Assembly (NCBI GenBank): GCA_024998565.1
Contig: JACOEM010000008.1
Location: 179,280 to 243,279 of the forward strand
Direction of reading: 5' to 3'
DNA: 64,000 bases
From: Nitrospira sp.
Lineage (GTDB): Bacteria; Nitrospirota; Nitrospiria; Nitrospirales; Nitrospiraceae
Of this stretch, positions 33,643 through 43,033 are shown in pieces (position 1 is the stretch's first letter; every line of letters begins with the position of its first letter). Below the pieces are notes generated by a model. That model was not told the origin of the DNA. It saw only the letters and a list, made by a program, of their open reading frames with translations, and did no database searches. The translations under genes and the position numbers were made by a program.

Positions 33643-36600
33643 GAACCGGTTTCCTCCGTCGTGAAGCCGGACCTGGCGACACGCGGCCTTCAGCAGAGCG
33701 GTCGGGCGTGGAACTGACCGGAATGCGCACCTGAACCGTCGTGCCGACATCGACCCCGGAGCTGATCTCCACCTGACCGGCGAGAATCTCCGCGCGTTCG
33801 CGTATGCCCCGCAGTCCGAATCCACCTAACGGGGACAGGGCGCCGACATCGAACCCGACACCATCGTCGGTGACCGTCAACCGCCATTCCCGCCGATTCC
33901 TCTGAACCAGAATGGACACGGTTGTGGCGTGCGCATGGCGGATGACATTCGTCAGCAACTCCTGGACGATCCGATAGAAGGCCGTTTCCAGCGTGGGAAG
34001 ACGCTCACCGCGACGGTGTGACTGCTCGAACACCAGCGAACAACGCAAGCCGGTTCGAGCCTGCACGTCTGCGATCAGCGCCTCCAAGCCGGCCTTTAAT
34101 CCCAGCTGTTCCAGGACCGGGGGGCGAAGGACCCGGACGATCTGACGCAGCCGCGCAAACAACAGATCCGTCGTCTCCAGAGCACGAGCCAGACGCTCCT
34201 GACTGCGCCCGCCCGCCACGCTTGATCGCGCAGCGACTCGCTTCACCGATGCCAGATCAAACTTGAGCGAGGTCAGTAACTGACCGAATTCATCGTGTAA
34301 TTCGCGGGACAACCGGCGGCGTTCATTGGATTCAACCGTGTGCAGTTCCTGCGACATGGCCTGAAATCGTCGATAGGCTTCCTCCAGGGACGCATACGCG
34401 CGCCGGGGCGCCGTGACATCGATCATAGCCCCGATCATTCGTATGGCACCTCCGGCCTCGTTCCGCACGATATAGGCCCGATCCAGGAAGTAGCCATAGG
34501 TGCCGTCGGCCAGTTGAAAGCGATACTCTGCAAAGAAGGTCCTGACATCCGTTTGGATGGCCTGACTCACCATGTCGAGAACCCGTTCTTTGTCCTCCGG
34601 GTGCAACCGGTTGCTCCACGCGTCGACGCTCGGCTCCGTTCGTGGATCATACCCGAACTTGTCGCACGCATTGGGGCTCCACCAATGATCGCCCGTGAGC
34701 AGATCCCAATCCCACAAGATGTCGTTGGTGGCCTGAGCCACCAGTCGGAACCGCTCCTCGCTGGACCGGAGGAGCGCTTCGGTCTGCTTTCGTTCGGTGA
34801 TGTCGCGGCCGACCCCGGTAATCCCGACAACCCGGCCGTGCAAATCCGTGAAGGGTGTGCCATTCCAATGATAGAGAATCGTGCGGCCGTCCTTCGTCAG
34901 CAGATGGCCCTCCAACTCCGCATACCCGGCCTCGAACGCCTGTCGGATGGCCGCACTGGTTGCGTCAGCCTCCGTGCGCGGCACCATCTCGAGGGCCGAC
35001 TTTCCCAACAACTCGTCGTGCGTATACCCGGTGACCGTCTCCAGTCGAAGATTCCATTTGCTGAGACACCCCTCCAGATCCAGCACAAAGATCACATCGG
35101 GAACGGTTTCCATGATGGTCTGCAGAGTACTCAACGCTTCCGCCCGTTCCCGCTCCGCCTGCTTGCGCTCGGTGATATCAGTGATCGTCCCGACCATGCG
35201 CAGGGGTTGCCCATAGGGATCTCTGGCCACGACTTTGCCGCGGTCGAGATACCATCGGTATTCGCCGGACTGATGGCGCAATCGAACCTCGAGTTCCTTC
35301 GTCGGCGTGCGGCCGTCAAGATGCGCTTGCAGTACTTCTTTCATACGGGGGGCGTCTTCCGGATGCAGGATCTCGAAGAAGAATGCCGTCGACCCGGTGA
35401 CCTCCTCGGATCGATACCCGAGGAGCCGGATCCACTGCGGACTGAAGTAGACGGCATCCGTCCGGACGTTCCAGTCCCATAGCCCCTCGTTAGTCGCCTC
35501 GATGGCGAGGTGGAATCGTTCCTCACTGGCGCGTAACGCACCTTCGGCTCGTTTGCGTTCGGTCACATCGCGGACGAAGGCGCAGTGACATTCTCTTCCG
35601 TTGTAGTACATGACATTCACATGCACTTCGATCGGAATGAGCCGGCCGTCCTTGGTTCGGTGACTCGTCTCGAACGATACGCTCCCCTTCTCCCTGGTCT
35701 CCTGCCAATAGCCCGGCCAGGTCTCGGCTGGAAAGGAGGGGTTCAGATCATGGACCGTCATCCCGAGAAATTCCTCCCGCGAATACCCCAGCATCACCGT
35801 CGCGGCGTTATTGACATCCAACAGCTCGGCGTCGGACCCGACCCAGTAAATCGCCTCCGTCGCGTGATCGACGGTGTACTTCGCCAACTGCAGCGCCTCC
35901 TCGGTCTGCTTTCGTCCGGTGATGTCGGTCGTCGCCCCGACCATGCGATAGGGGCGGCCCTGTTCATCCCACAGCGCCTGCGCACGCGATTGAATCCACC
36001 GATAGCTCCCATCCTTGTGACGCACCCGGCATTGCACATCAAACGACTCTCTGCGTTCGAAATGGTTCCGGGTCTCCGCCCGCACATGCGCCAGGTCATC
36101 CGGATGCACCCGGTCGAAGAACGAGGAGGCGAGATCCGGCAATTCATCCTCGGCGAACCCCAGCAAGGCCTTCCACCCGGCGGAATGCACCGCCTCTCCG
36201 GTGACCACATTCCAATCCCAGATACCGTCAGAGGTGCCTCGAAGGGCCAGGGCATACCGCTCTTCACTTGCTTGAAGTTGCTGCTCGGCGAGAGACCGCC
36301 CCAATTCACTGCCGGCGCGGCCGGCGGCCATGCGCAGTAACGATTCCACCCACTCGGGCTCCTTCAACGGTGTCCTGGCGAGCACGGCAATCCAGCCGAT
36401 GGCCTCCCCGGCCGGCGAGGGAAGCATCAGGGCCATATAGGACTCGATGGAGAGCTGTCGAAGCATCTCATCCTGTGGAAACGCGGCTTGCACGGCGTCC
36501 GGATAGTGACAGAATCCCTCGCTCAAGACATGCTCGCACGGCGTCCCGGCCAAGTCATACTCCACCTGTTCCAGCGGCCCATCCGGTCCATGACCGGCGA

Positions 36601-37633
36601 TCACCTTCGCGCGCAGCTGTCCAGGGAGGGGTCGAATACAGAACGCATATTCCGCCCCGATCGAGCGCGCCAGCGTTTCGACGAGTTCCCGCAGAAATGC
36701 CACACCCGTCGCGCGGGTGGTGCCGGCGAGCACGCCCAAGGCTTCTTCATTGCGCTGCTGCGTCGTGAGATCCCGTACCGAGACGAGTCCGCCGACCCAC
36801 TCGCCCCTGCGAATGAGCGGCGCCGCAATCCAGCTGACCTGCACGGTTGAACCATTGTTTCTGGCAAACACGTCATGAGGGCTCTGCGTCTTCCCACGCA
36901 GGGCGGCGGCACTCACGAGCCCGCACGGCTCACCCGAGCCGAGTGCAGCTCCGCGCTCATGACGATGCACACAGTCGTGCAGCAGCCGGCCGGTGAGGTC
37001 GGAAGCGGTCTGGCCAAGAAGCGCTTCTGCCTCGTGGTTGGCACCCAGCACGCGCCCGCTGCGATCCGTCACGAACACTGCGTCCGCCATACCCGCCATA
37101 ATCTCCTCCAGCGATTCTTCATCGAGGGGCGAGCGGTCGAACGTCAACCTCCGCAGCTCCAACTGCGCCGCGGCCTGACGGGCCAGCCGGCGTAGCCCTT
37201 GACACTGCTCGTCGGTGGGGATACGAGGCGCAGTATCCATCACGGCGATCGTACCCACTGCATACCCGTCCGGGCTCAGAATCGGCGCGCCACAATAAAA
37301 TCTGACTCCCGGATCCGCCGCGACCAACGGATGGAACGAGAAACGCAGATCGGCCCGCGCATCCTCAATCGCCATGAGTGTCTTGTTTTGGACAGCCTGC
37401 GCACAGAGCCCGGACGAGCGGACGGTCTGGGTCATGGTCAGGCCGACCTTGGCTTTGAACCACTGCCGGTCCTGGTCGATGAACGTGATGGCCGCAATCG
37501 GAGCACGACACAGGGCCGCAGCCAGATGCGCCAAGTCATCGAAGGCGGTGTCGGGGAGGGTGTCCAAAATCCGGTAGCGCGACAACGCGGCTACGCGGGC
37601 AATTTCGTCGGAAAGCGGGGCGTGCGTCGCCAT
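33635..37633 (-). CDS. GAF/PAS sensor histidine kinase of NarX/HisKA_3 type (1332 aa)
   Basis: A cytoplasmic kinase with no membrane helix. It starts with a GAF domain (about 10-165: RILDTLPDTAFDDLAHLAAA, DRQWFKAKVGL), then a PAS (about 175-290), a second GAF-like region (about 295-450), and four or more PAS domains of the PAS_3/PAS_4 type (about 455-1085; repeated WDWN and ITERKQ linkers). The dimerisation domain is HisKA_3 (RRRLSRELHDEFGQLLTSLK, His1113) and the HATPase ends the protein (TVTDDGVGFDVGALSPLGG, FGLRGIRERAEIL). Its gene overlaps that of its response regulator by eight bases. Shine-Dalgarno gaggga. The signal is unknown; the number of sensor domains suggests several inputs. Confidence 0.92.
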   Translation of the reverse strand: MATHAPLSDEIARVAALSRYRILDTLPDTAFDDLAHLAAALCRAPIAAITFIDQDRQWFKAKVGLTMTQTVRSSGLCAQAVQNKTLMAIEDARADLRFSFHPLVAADPGVRFYCGAPILSPDGYAVGTIAVMDTAPRIPTDEQCQGLRRLARQAAAQLELRRLTFDRSPLDEESLEEIMAGMADAVFVTDRSGRVLGANHEAEALLGQTASDLTGRLLHDCVHRHERGAALGSGEPCGLVSAAALRGKTQSPHDVFARNNGSTVQVSWIAAPLIRRGEWVGGLVSVRDLTTQQRNEEALGVLAGTTRATGVAFLRELVETLARSIGAEYAFCIRPLPGQLRAKVIAGHGPDGPLEQVEYDLAGTPCEHVLSEGFCHYPDAVQAAFPQDEMLRQLSIESYMALMLPSPAGEAIGWIAVLARTPLKEPEWVESLLRMAAGRAGSELGRSLAEQQLQASEERYALALRGTSDGIWDWNVVTGEAVHSAGWKALLGFAEDELPDLASSFFDRVHPDDLAHVRAETRNHFERRESFDVQCRVRHKDGSYRWIQSRAQALWDEQGRPYRMVGATTDITGRKQTEEALQLAKYTVDHATEAIYWVGSDAELLDVNNAATVMLGYSREEFLGMTVHDLNPSFPAETWPGYWQETREKGSVSFETSHRTKDGRLIPIEVHVNVMYYNGRECHCAFVRDVTERKRAEGALRASEERFHLAIEATNEGLWDWNVRTDAVYFSPQWIRLLGYRSEEVTGSTAFFFEILHPEDAPRMKEVLQAHLDGRTPTKELEVRLRHQSGEYRWYLDRGKVVARDPYGQPLRMVGTITDITERKQAERERAEALSTLQTIMETVPDVIFVLDLEGCLSKWNLRLETVTGYTHDELLGKSALEMVPRTEADATSAAIRQAFEAGYAELEGHLLTKDGRTILYHWNGTPFTDLHGRVVGITGVGRDITERKQTEALLRSSEERFRLVAQATNDILWDWDLLTGDHWWSPNACDKFGYDPRTEPSVDAWSNRLHPEDKERVLDMVSQAIQTDVRTFFAEYRFQLADGTYGYFLDRAYIVRNEAGGAIRMIGAMIDVTAPRRAYASLEEAYRRFQAMSQELHTVESNERRRLSRELHDEFGQLLTSLKFDLASVKRVAARSSVAGGRSQERLARALETTDLLFARLRQIVRVLRPPVLEQLGLKAGLEALIADVQARTGLRCSLVFEQSHRRGERLPTLETAFYRIVQELLTNVIRHAHATTVSILVQRNRREWRLTVTDDGVGFDVGALSPLGGFGLRGIRERAEILAGQVEISSGVDVGTTVQVRIPVSSTPDRSAEGRVSPGPASRRRKPVHE

Positions 37634-37781
37634 ACGTGCAGTCCCTCGCGCGAACCACCGAGGGCTTTGGGTGTACCGATTTCGCCCAGAGTCTTACCAC
37701 AAATGCCCCGCATCGAATAGGGCCATCTGGAACGGGGGCGACGCCTGCCGCTTCCCTCCGTTGGCCTACTTGCGGGCGACG

Positions 37782-40277
37782 CTATGACCAGGCAGGGAGT
37801 GACGTTCCATCGGCCGCGCGCCAATGGGGCACCCAGGCGAGTGCCACGAGCTTGATCGAGATGTTCGATTTGCTAGGTTTCAACGACAGGGTTTCCAATT
37901 TTTCCGTGAGCGGATCGGTCGCCGCCGCCAGGGCATCGGCTTCCGCTTTGAACTCGGCCTCGAGCGCCGCCAGCTGTTGCTGCAGCGCCGCCACGTTGTC
38001 TTCCGCCTGACTCACGTCTTTCGATTCTTTCATCGCCCGGCCGGCGCCGCGGATCGCCGTCGTCGCCTTGCCGATATTGCCGGCGCTGATCGTTTTCCGC
38101 CCGAGAAACGCCCCCAGGATCGTGGCGCCGACCGAAATGGCCGCCTGGATCTGACTGCTGCGGGACTCGGCCTGCTGCCGTTCCACCATCTGCTCCGCGC
38201 GCCGGATACGATCCTGCAATGCGGCGATCTTGGGTGAATACTTCTTCCGCAATACCTCACTCTGTTGGTCGCGCTGCTCCCGCCCCGCCTGTTGCAGCCG
38301 CACACGAAAGTCACGCTCCGGCTCCCCTGGCATCGACAGCGCCTTCGTGCTCGGACTACGGAATAGCTCAACTTTTTGCGTCCGGAATAACCAGCCCGAC
38401 AAGTCGGTCTTCCAACCGTCATACTGCTTAGCCTTGCCGGCGGCGGCCGGAAGCGTGGCGAAGTGAGCCTCGCCTGCAGGATCGCGCTCCAAGTCCGCGA
38501 CGGTCAGATCCACGATCGCCGCATGATCCCACTCTACCGGCACGGCACCCTCGGTCAGCGGAGTCAGTAGGGTGAGGGGTTCGGTCACATCGACCGCAGC
38601 CTTGTTGTCCACCACCCGCACCTGTGCCACCCCCAAGACCATCGGTTGATAGACGAGTGCGTGCCCCTCCGGCCGGCGTCCCCGTAGCGGCACAAAGTAT
38701 TGCGGCACCTCCGGCGGCAACATGGGGCGTTGCGCATGGGGCGTCCCATGGGCAGGCGTCGATGCCACGGGTGTGCCTGCCGACTGGCCCGTTTCGGCTG
38801 GTCTCTCCCGCTTAACGGGATCCATCAATTGTTTGATTTGTGTCCGCGTGAGCGGCCCGCGCAGATAGGACAGCGTCCATCGGGTCTGGAAAACTTCCGG
38901 CGCATCTTCGTGCACGTTATTCAGCAGGAACACTCGATTCCCGAGCCCGGCAAGAATTTGCTCCATTTGTTGGCGATCGAATTTCTTGCCGCTGCTGGCA
39001 GCCGCGCCCTCCAACCCCTCCATCACGCGCGCCTTGTCGCGCTCCGTCTGCAGCCGACCGATGAACCAGGTGCCGGTGTTGGCCAGGCCTTTGTAGTCCA
39101 GATCGACCGGGTTCTGCGTGGCCAGCACCACTCCCAATCCAAAGGCGCGCGCCTGCTTCAGCAAGGTGAGCAAGGGAGCTTTGGACGGCGGGTTGGCGAC
39201 CGGCGGGAAGTAGCCGAAAATCTCATCCATATAGAGAATAGCCCGCAGGCTCGTGGTGCCGGATTGGCCGCGGACCCACCCCAACGTCTGGTTCAGAAGC
39301 AGGGACACAAAGAACATGCGCTCGGCATCGTTCAAATGGGCGATCGAAAAAATGGCGATGCGGGGTTTGCCCGAGGGGCCGTAGAGCATACGCCCGACAT
39401 CCAACGCCTCCCCTTCCATCCATGCGGCGAAACCCGGCGCGGCCAGCAGATTGTTCAGCTGCATGGCCAGGGCGAACCGTTCCTTCGAGGGGAAGAACGA
39501 CTCCACATCGAGCACACCCACCTTCGTCATGGGAGGCGTTTGGATCTGATGAATGAGCCCGGGCAGATCGAGATCCCGTCCCGCTCGCCAGGCGCTGTCG
39601 AGAATCGACGAGAGCAGAATGTGCTCGCGGCTCTTGATCGGATCGGCCTCGACGCCGATCAGGCCCAACAGGCTGGTGACGGTCGTGCCGATGCGCTCGC
39701 GGAGGAGTTCGGCATCGTCGAGTAATTCTGCCGACGGAGCGGCGAAGGATTTCAGAATCGACACCGGAAGACCGGCGTTGCTTCCCGGTGTGTACACCGC
39801 GAAGTCCGCCGCATCACGCAACTTTTTGATACGCTCGCCGCTCTGACCCCAGTCGCCAAGCCCCTTCTGCCACAGGGTCGCCTGCTGCGCGGCGAAGTCG
39901 GCGGCGGACAGGCCCTTCTTGCGGGCGTCGTCTTCATTAATCCACGGCGCGAAATCTTCGCCGCGAAGCTGAGGAAAGGTGAGCAGGAGATTGGCCAGAT
40001 CGCCCTTCGGATCAATGACGATGGCCGGGATGCCGTCGATGGCCGCTTCTTCCAGTAAACCGACACAGAGACCGGTCTTGCCGCTTCCTGTCATACCGAC
40101 GCAGACCGCGTGAGTGACCAGATCCTTCGAATCGTAGAGCAGCCAGCCAGGCTTGGCCTGTTTGGCGGCGAGATCATAAGGCCGCCCGAGATAAAACGCG
40201 CCGAGCTTTTCGAACTCGGCTGCGTCGTCCGTCGATGAGACGGTACCGGTCGTGGTCTGTTTTTTCTTCGGCGGCAT
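37782..40277 (-). CDS. HerA-like P-loop ATPase (DUF853/DUF87 type)
   Basis: An 831-residue ATPase. Walker A is VCVGMTGSGKTGLCVGLLEE (about residue 55); Walker B is RAILYMDEIFGYFPP (about 345). The core (about 30-480) is of the HerA/FtsK-like helicase group, seen also in VIDPKGDLANLLLTFP and LATQNPVDLDYKGLANTG. The C-terminal third has a coiled coil (LQDRIRRAEQMVERQQAESR), a glycine-rich hydrophobic patch (AISVGATILGAFLGRKT) and a second coiled coil. Start 40277 (MPPKKKQTTTG) has gcgggga upstream; the frame is open 12 more codons. No NurA nuclease gene adjoins it, so a role in end resection is not supported by context. Function unknown. Confidence 0.82.
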   Translation of the reverse strand: MPPKKKQTTTGTVSSTDDAAEFEKLGAFYLGRPYDLAAKQAKPGWLLYDSKDLVTHAVCVGMTGSGKTGLCVGLLEEAAIDGIPAIVIDPKGDLANLLLTFPQLRGEDFAPWINEDDARKKGLSAADFAAQQATLWQKGLGDWGQSGERIKKLRDAADFAVYTPGSNAGLPVSILKSFAAPSAELLDDAELLRERIGTTVTSLLGLIGVEADPIKSREHILLSSILDSAWRAGRDLDLPGLIHQIQTPPMTKVGVLDVESFFPSKERFALAMQLNNLLAAPGFAAWMEGEALDVGRMLYGPSGKPRIAIFSIAHLNDAERMFFVSLLLNQTLGWVRGQSGTTSLRAILYMDEIFGYFPPVANPPSKAPLLTLLKQARAFGLGVVLATQNPVDLDYKGLANTGTWFIGRLQTERDKARVMEGLEGAAASSGKKFDRQQMEQILAGLGNRVFLLNNVHEDAPEVFQTRWTLSYLRGPLTRTQIKQLMDPVKRERPAETGQSAGTPVASTPAHGTPHAQRPMLPPEVPQYFVPLRGRRPEGHALVYQPMVLGVAQVRVVDNKAAVDVTEPLTLLTPLTEGAVPVEWDHAAIVDLTVADLERDPAGEAHFATLPAAAGKAKQYDGWKTDLSGWLFRTQKVELFRSPSTKALSMPGEPERDFRVRLQQAGREQRDQQSEVLRKKYSPKIAALQDRIRRAEQMVERQQAESRSSQIQAAISVGATILGAFLGRKTISAGNIGKATTAIRGAGRAMKESKDVSQAEDNVAALQQQLAALEAEFKAEADALAAATDPLTEKLETLSLKPSKSNISIKLVALAWVPHWRAADGTSLPAWS

Positions 40278-40454
40278 AATTCCCCGCAATGGAGATGAAG
40301 AGCACCAATTCAAATCGACCGAATTCGACGGGCATTCTAGTAAGCACAGGCCGCGACTGCAAGCCCGCGGGCACAGTCGACCGGTGCGATCTTGCGGTGC
40401 GATTACGTACCGGCTACTTGCGAAATGAAATCGACACAGGCACTATGCGCCCCG

Positions 40455-41369
40455 ATGTATCGTCGAAGGATCTTCTCCCTCGTGCTCGCCGTCTGCGCGA
40501 TCCCGGGACTCGCCCTGGCCGAAGCGCCCCCGCATAGCGTCCACTGGGGCGCCATCGCCTTCCCCGATCACGACCCTACCTTGACCCTGAGCGCCGCACT
40601 CCTGGATCGGTTTACCGAGTTCGACGGGGAAGGCAGACGCTACAACGATATGCGGGAAACCATGGGGCTGAATTTCTTCACCTTGAGCTGGACCAAGCCC
40701 CTGGCCCAATTGCCGGGATGGAATCTTAATCTCACGGCAGGCGGCGGACCCACGCGCGACGGGCCAAGCCGGTTTCTTCAAAACGATGTGGTGCACAAGT
40801 TTCGAGGGCTCACCGAGGTCCCGGTCGGGAACAAACGCGAAGCGAACGACTTCATGCTCAGCGGGTCGCTGACCCGCTGGTTTAGCCTCTTGGGATCGAA
40901 CGATGCGTTCTTTGCCGGTCTGGGCGGCGCCGGTGGGTCGTTGTATTATGAGCCCTATGTGCAGGCAGGATTTCGCCGGTTGGCCCTCTTCGCCCCGGTA
41001 CCGCTGCTGGGCGACTACCTTCGCGTTTCAGCCCTCGCGCGATACGGCCGCCCGTTCAGCGGTGCCGCGTTCCACCAGGTCGCGCCCCAGTCCTACATGG
41101 CTCAGGGCTCTGTCGGCCTCGGGAACTATCGCCACTGGGCCGATTCGACTCCATGGGAAATCGAACTGGCGGTGACCGTCGATTCAGGTCTGTTCGTGGA
41201 TCATCAGGGAGATGCGCTGGAAGAACGATTCGTCTCAGTCGCAGTGCGCTACTCGGCCTTCACGTTCGAAACGTGGAACGATCTCATCAACCAGAAAGAT
41301 TACGGTCCGACCTTCGGCGCCCGCCTGACGCTCGACTTGTTCTATATGTACGACCGCTGGTTCAAGTAA
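40455..41369 (+). CDS. predicted outer-membrane or secreted protein of unknown function
   Basis: A 304-residue protein with a clear signal peptide (MYRRRIFSLVLAVCAIPGLA, then LAEAPPH). The mature part alternates polar and aromatic or hydrophobic residues in the manner of an outer-membrane beta-barrel (LNFFTLSWTKPLAQLPGWNL, WEIELAVTVDSGLFVDHQGD), and it ends LTLDLFYMYDRWFK without the usual terminal Phe. Start 40455 is chosen for the signal peptide; the frame is open from 40392. It diverges from the ATPase gene. I do not recognise the family. Confidence 0.65.
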   Translation: MYRRRIFSLVLAVCAIPGLALAEAPPHSVHWGAIAFPDHDPTLTLSAALLDRFTEFDGEGRRYNDMRETMGLNFFTLSWTKPLAQLPGWNLNLTAGGGPTRDGPSRFLQNDVVHKFRGLTEVPVGNKREANDFMLSGSLTRWFSLLGSNDAFFAGLGGAGGSLYYEPYVQAGFRRLALFAPVPLLGDYLRVSALARYGRPFSGAAFHQVAPQSYMAQGSVGLGNYRHWADSTPWEIELAVTVDSGLFVDHQGDALEERFVSVAVRYSAFTFETWNDLINQKDYGPTFGARLTLDLFYMYDRWFK

Positions 41370-41481
41370 AACCCCGGCCCGCTGCCATTCGGGCGGGCAA
41401 GACAGCAGGGGTTGGATTCCCATGCTCTGCGCCAGCATGAGTCGCACTGACTCCTTCGGTACAGACAGCTTGTCCCCCCGC

Positions 41482-41510
41482 AACCCGATCTCCGCTGTAG
41501 AGATCGGGTT
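41482..41510. terminator. perfect 10-bp hairpin between convergent genes
   Basis: AACCCGATCT (41482-41491) pairs with AGATCGGGTT (41501-41510), loop nine bases. It lies between the stop of the 40455 gene and the stop of the minus-strand small peptide gene, partly overlapping the latter stop. It may end transcription from both sides, though a U-tract is lacking. Confidence 0.5.
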
Positions 41511-41601
41511 ACTTGAGAATGCCGAGAAACCACAGCAAGACCAGCAGGCTTGCCGGGACACCGAGCAACCAGAGGATGAATCCTTTTCCCATCGTTCCCA
41601 T
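41509..41601 (-). CDS. 30-residue single-helix membrane peptide
   Basis: A short gene with an ideal Shine-Dalgarno: AGGAGG five bases before the ATG at 41601. The product is MGTMGKGFILWLLGVPASLL followed by VLLWFLGILK: one hydrophobic helix with a Gly-Val-Pro kink and basic or polar ends. Small hydrophobic peptides of this type occur in many bacteria; function unknown. It lies 24 bp after the stop of the lipoprotein gene on the same strand and is probably co-transcribed with it. Confidence 0.7.
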   Translation of the reverse strand: MGTMGKGFILWLLGVPASLLVLLWFLGILK

Positions 41602-41625
41602 ACAGTCCTCCTGATTAACCGCAGA

Positions 41626-42054
41626 TTATGGTAGTAGCGATGCTGCCACCAGCTCACGATTCAGCGCGCTGACCATCTTCAGATGCGCCGTGCGATCTTC
41701 TTCCAATCCCGCCGCAAATAAGTCGGCGTGCTTGCGTTGCAACACCAGGCCAAAATCCTCTTGTTTGCCGGCCGGGATTTCATACAGCGAGGCCAAGGCA
41801 CTCACGTACTGGCCCCCACCAGCCGCAGCCTCCTGACGGAGGTTCTCATACGCGACCCCTGCAAAGAGATTGATCTTCTGCTCTTTTAGCACCATGCCGT
41901 CCGCTGAAAAGAGCCCATTGGGGCTCGTGCTGGAGAAGAAATTGACGGTCGTGTCGACCGTAGCTTTCGTTGTGTTACAGCCCCCGACCATGATGCCGGC
42001 GGCCACAACACATAGGCCCAATCCCAGGTTTTTCATTGATGGTGACGTCTTCAT
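41626..42054 (-). CDS. lipoprotein, DUF3015-like
   Basis: A 142-residue predicted lipoprotein: signal MKTSPSMKNLGLGLCVVAAG then IMVGGC lipobox (Cys26). The mature part (VNFFSSTSPNGLFSADGMVL, FAGVAYENLRQEAAAGGGQY, VSALASLYEIPAGKQEDFG) resembles the DUF3015 family of secreted bacterial proteins of unknown function; this is from memory of the pattern and not certain. An excellent Shine-Dalgarno (agaaggagg) fixes the start. It is upstream of the 30-residue membrane peptide gene in a likely envelope or stress operon. Confidence 0.72.
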   Translation of the reverse strand: MKTSPSMKNLGLGLCVVAAGIMVGGCNTTKATVDTTVNFFSSTSPNGLFSADGMVLKEQKINLFAGVAYENLRQEAAAGGGQYVSALASLYEIPAGKQEDFGLVLQRKHADLFAAGLEEDRTAHLKMVSALNRELVAASLLP

Positions 42055-42117
42055 GTATGCCTCCTTCTGGGGGCTGTCAGCGTTAGATCATTTCCCAATC
42101 AAGCCTTCTACTCACGT

Positions 42118-42133
42118 TGTAACCGAGAAACAT
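42118..42133 (-). promoter_or_regulatory. 16-base motif upstream of the lipoprotein gene, copy 1
   Basis: TGTAACCGAGAAACAT (plus strand) lies 64 bp upstream of the minus-strand lipoprotein start and next to a CCAGGG-N15-CCCTGG dyad (42134-42160). A second copy with one change is at 42780-42795, upstream of the next minus-strand gene. Confidence 0.4.
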
Positions 42134-42324
42134 CCAGGGCGACCCTAGTCATTACCCTGGAGAGACGGAAGAAAGGTGCTAGCAAAGCGGCTATCGCTGG
42201 CGCCTGTCAGGTGCGAGAACGGAGGCTACGAGGGGAAATCGATAGCGGCGCCGAAGGATCGGGGGAAGCTGGAAAGGCTTGTCTGACAGTAAGAAGAATC
42301 GGAAGCGCTGCCGAATGACCGCGA

Positions 42325-42654
42325 TCACCATTCCTTAAAGACAAAAAACACGGCACCGATCATCATTCCGAAGCCGACCAAGTAGTTCCATTTCAGATCT
42401 TCCTTCAGATACAGGACTGAGAAGACGCAGAACACGATGAGCGTGATCACTTCCTGTATCGTCTTGAGCTGCGCCGCAGTGAACTCATAATGGCCGATAC
42501 GATTGGCCGGCACCTGGAAGCAGTACTCCACGAACGCAATGCCCCAACTGGCAAGAATCGCAATCCACAGCGGCGACTCCTTGTATTTTAGATGCCCATA
42601 CCAGGCGAACGTCATGAAGATGTTGGAGATGGTGAGTAGCAGGATGGTGTGCAT
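42325..42654 (-). CDS. DMT family (DUF486) membrane protein
   Basis: A 109-residue membrane protein with four predicted helices (LLLTISNIFMTFAWYGHLKY, SPLWIAILASWGIAFVEYCF, TLIVFCVFSVLYLKEDL, YLVGFGMMIGAVFFVFKEW). The stretch AFVEYCFQVPANRIGHYEFT is characteristic of the DUF486 family, related to small drug/metabolite transporters. Shine-Dalgarno gggagg. Substrate unknown. It is alone on the minus strand, with the motif found also before the upstream lipoprotein in its own leader region. Confidence 0.85.
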   Translation of the reverse strand: MHTILLLTISNIFMTFAWYGHLKYKESPLWIAILASWGIAFVEYCFQVPANRIGHYEFTAAQLKTIQEVITLIVFCVFSVLYLKEDLKWNYLVGFGMMIGAVFFVFKEW

Positions 42655-43032
42655 GAGCCTCCCTTCTTACAAGCATTCAACTGATCGCAACGGTTACGAT
42701 CGGCCGCATGAAAGCTTCATCCTGTATGCAGGCGAGCACAAAATAAAACCAGGAATGGCAACAAACAAGCAGTCGAAGGTGTAACCGAGAAATATGGCTC
42801 AATAGTTACTTGCCTTGCCGCTGTAACCCTCACGTAGCGGAGTGTGCGGGGGGCACTTCGGGTGTTGTCAGGGCGACACGGCAAGACAGTAGCGGCCACC
42901 ATGCAGCGGGGCAACGGCATGCGACCTTCGGTCGCGAATTAGAGTCGCACGCGGGCAAGTGGGCATGTAAGCAGGGGGCGCCTCCATCTGAGCGCATTCT
43001 GACAATACCGAAGTGCCCCCCGCACACCCCGC
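42655..43032. other. intergenic region with motif and MITE-like repeat
   Basis: A 378-bp gap between the DMT gene and uvrA stop, with no convincing gene. It holds the second copy of the 16-base motif (42780-42795) and most of a large inverted repeat (42836-43033). Confidence 0.6.
42780..42795 (-). promoter_or_regulatory. 16-base motif upstream of the DMT gene, copy 2
   Basis: TGTAACCGAGAAATAT (plus strand) matches 42118-42133 at 15 of 16 positions. It lies 126 bp upstream of the DMT-family start, on the same side relative to its gene as copy 1. Confidence 0.4.
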
Positions 43033-43033
43033 T
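42836..43033. repeat. MITE-like element with about 34-bp inverted ends
   Basis: The left arm 42836-42870 and the right arm 43000-43033 are reverse complements with few differences; CGAAGTGCCCCCCGCACAC is perfect between them. The interior of 129 bp codes for nothing evident and has a small hairpin (GCGACC/GGTCGC) near 42920. The right arm ends at the stop codon of uvrA. No transposase is present and no clear target duplication is seen. Confidence 0.55.
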
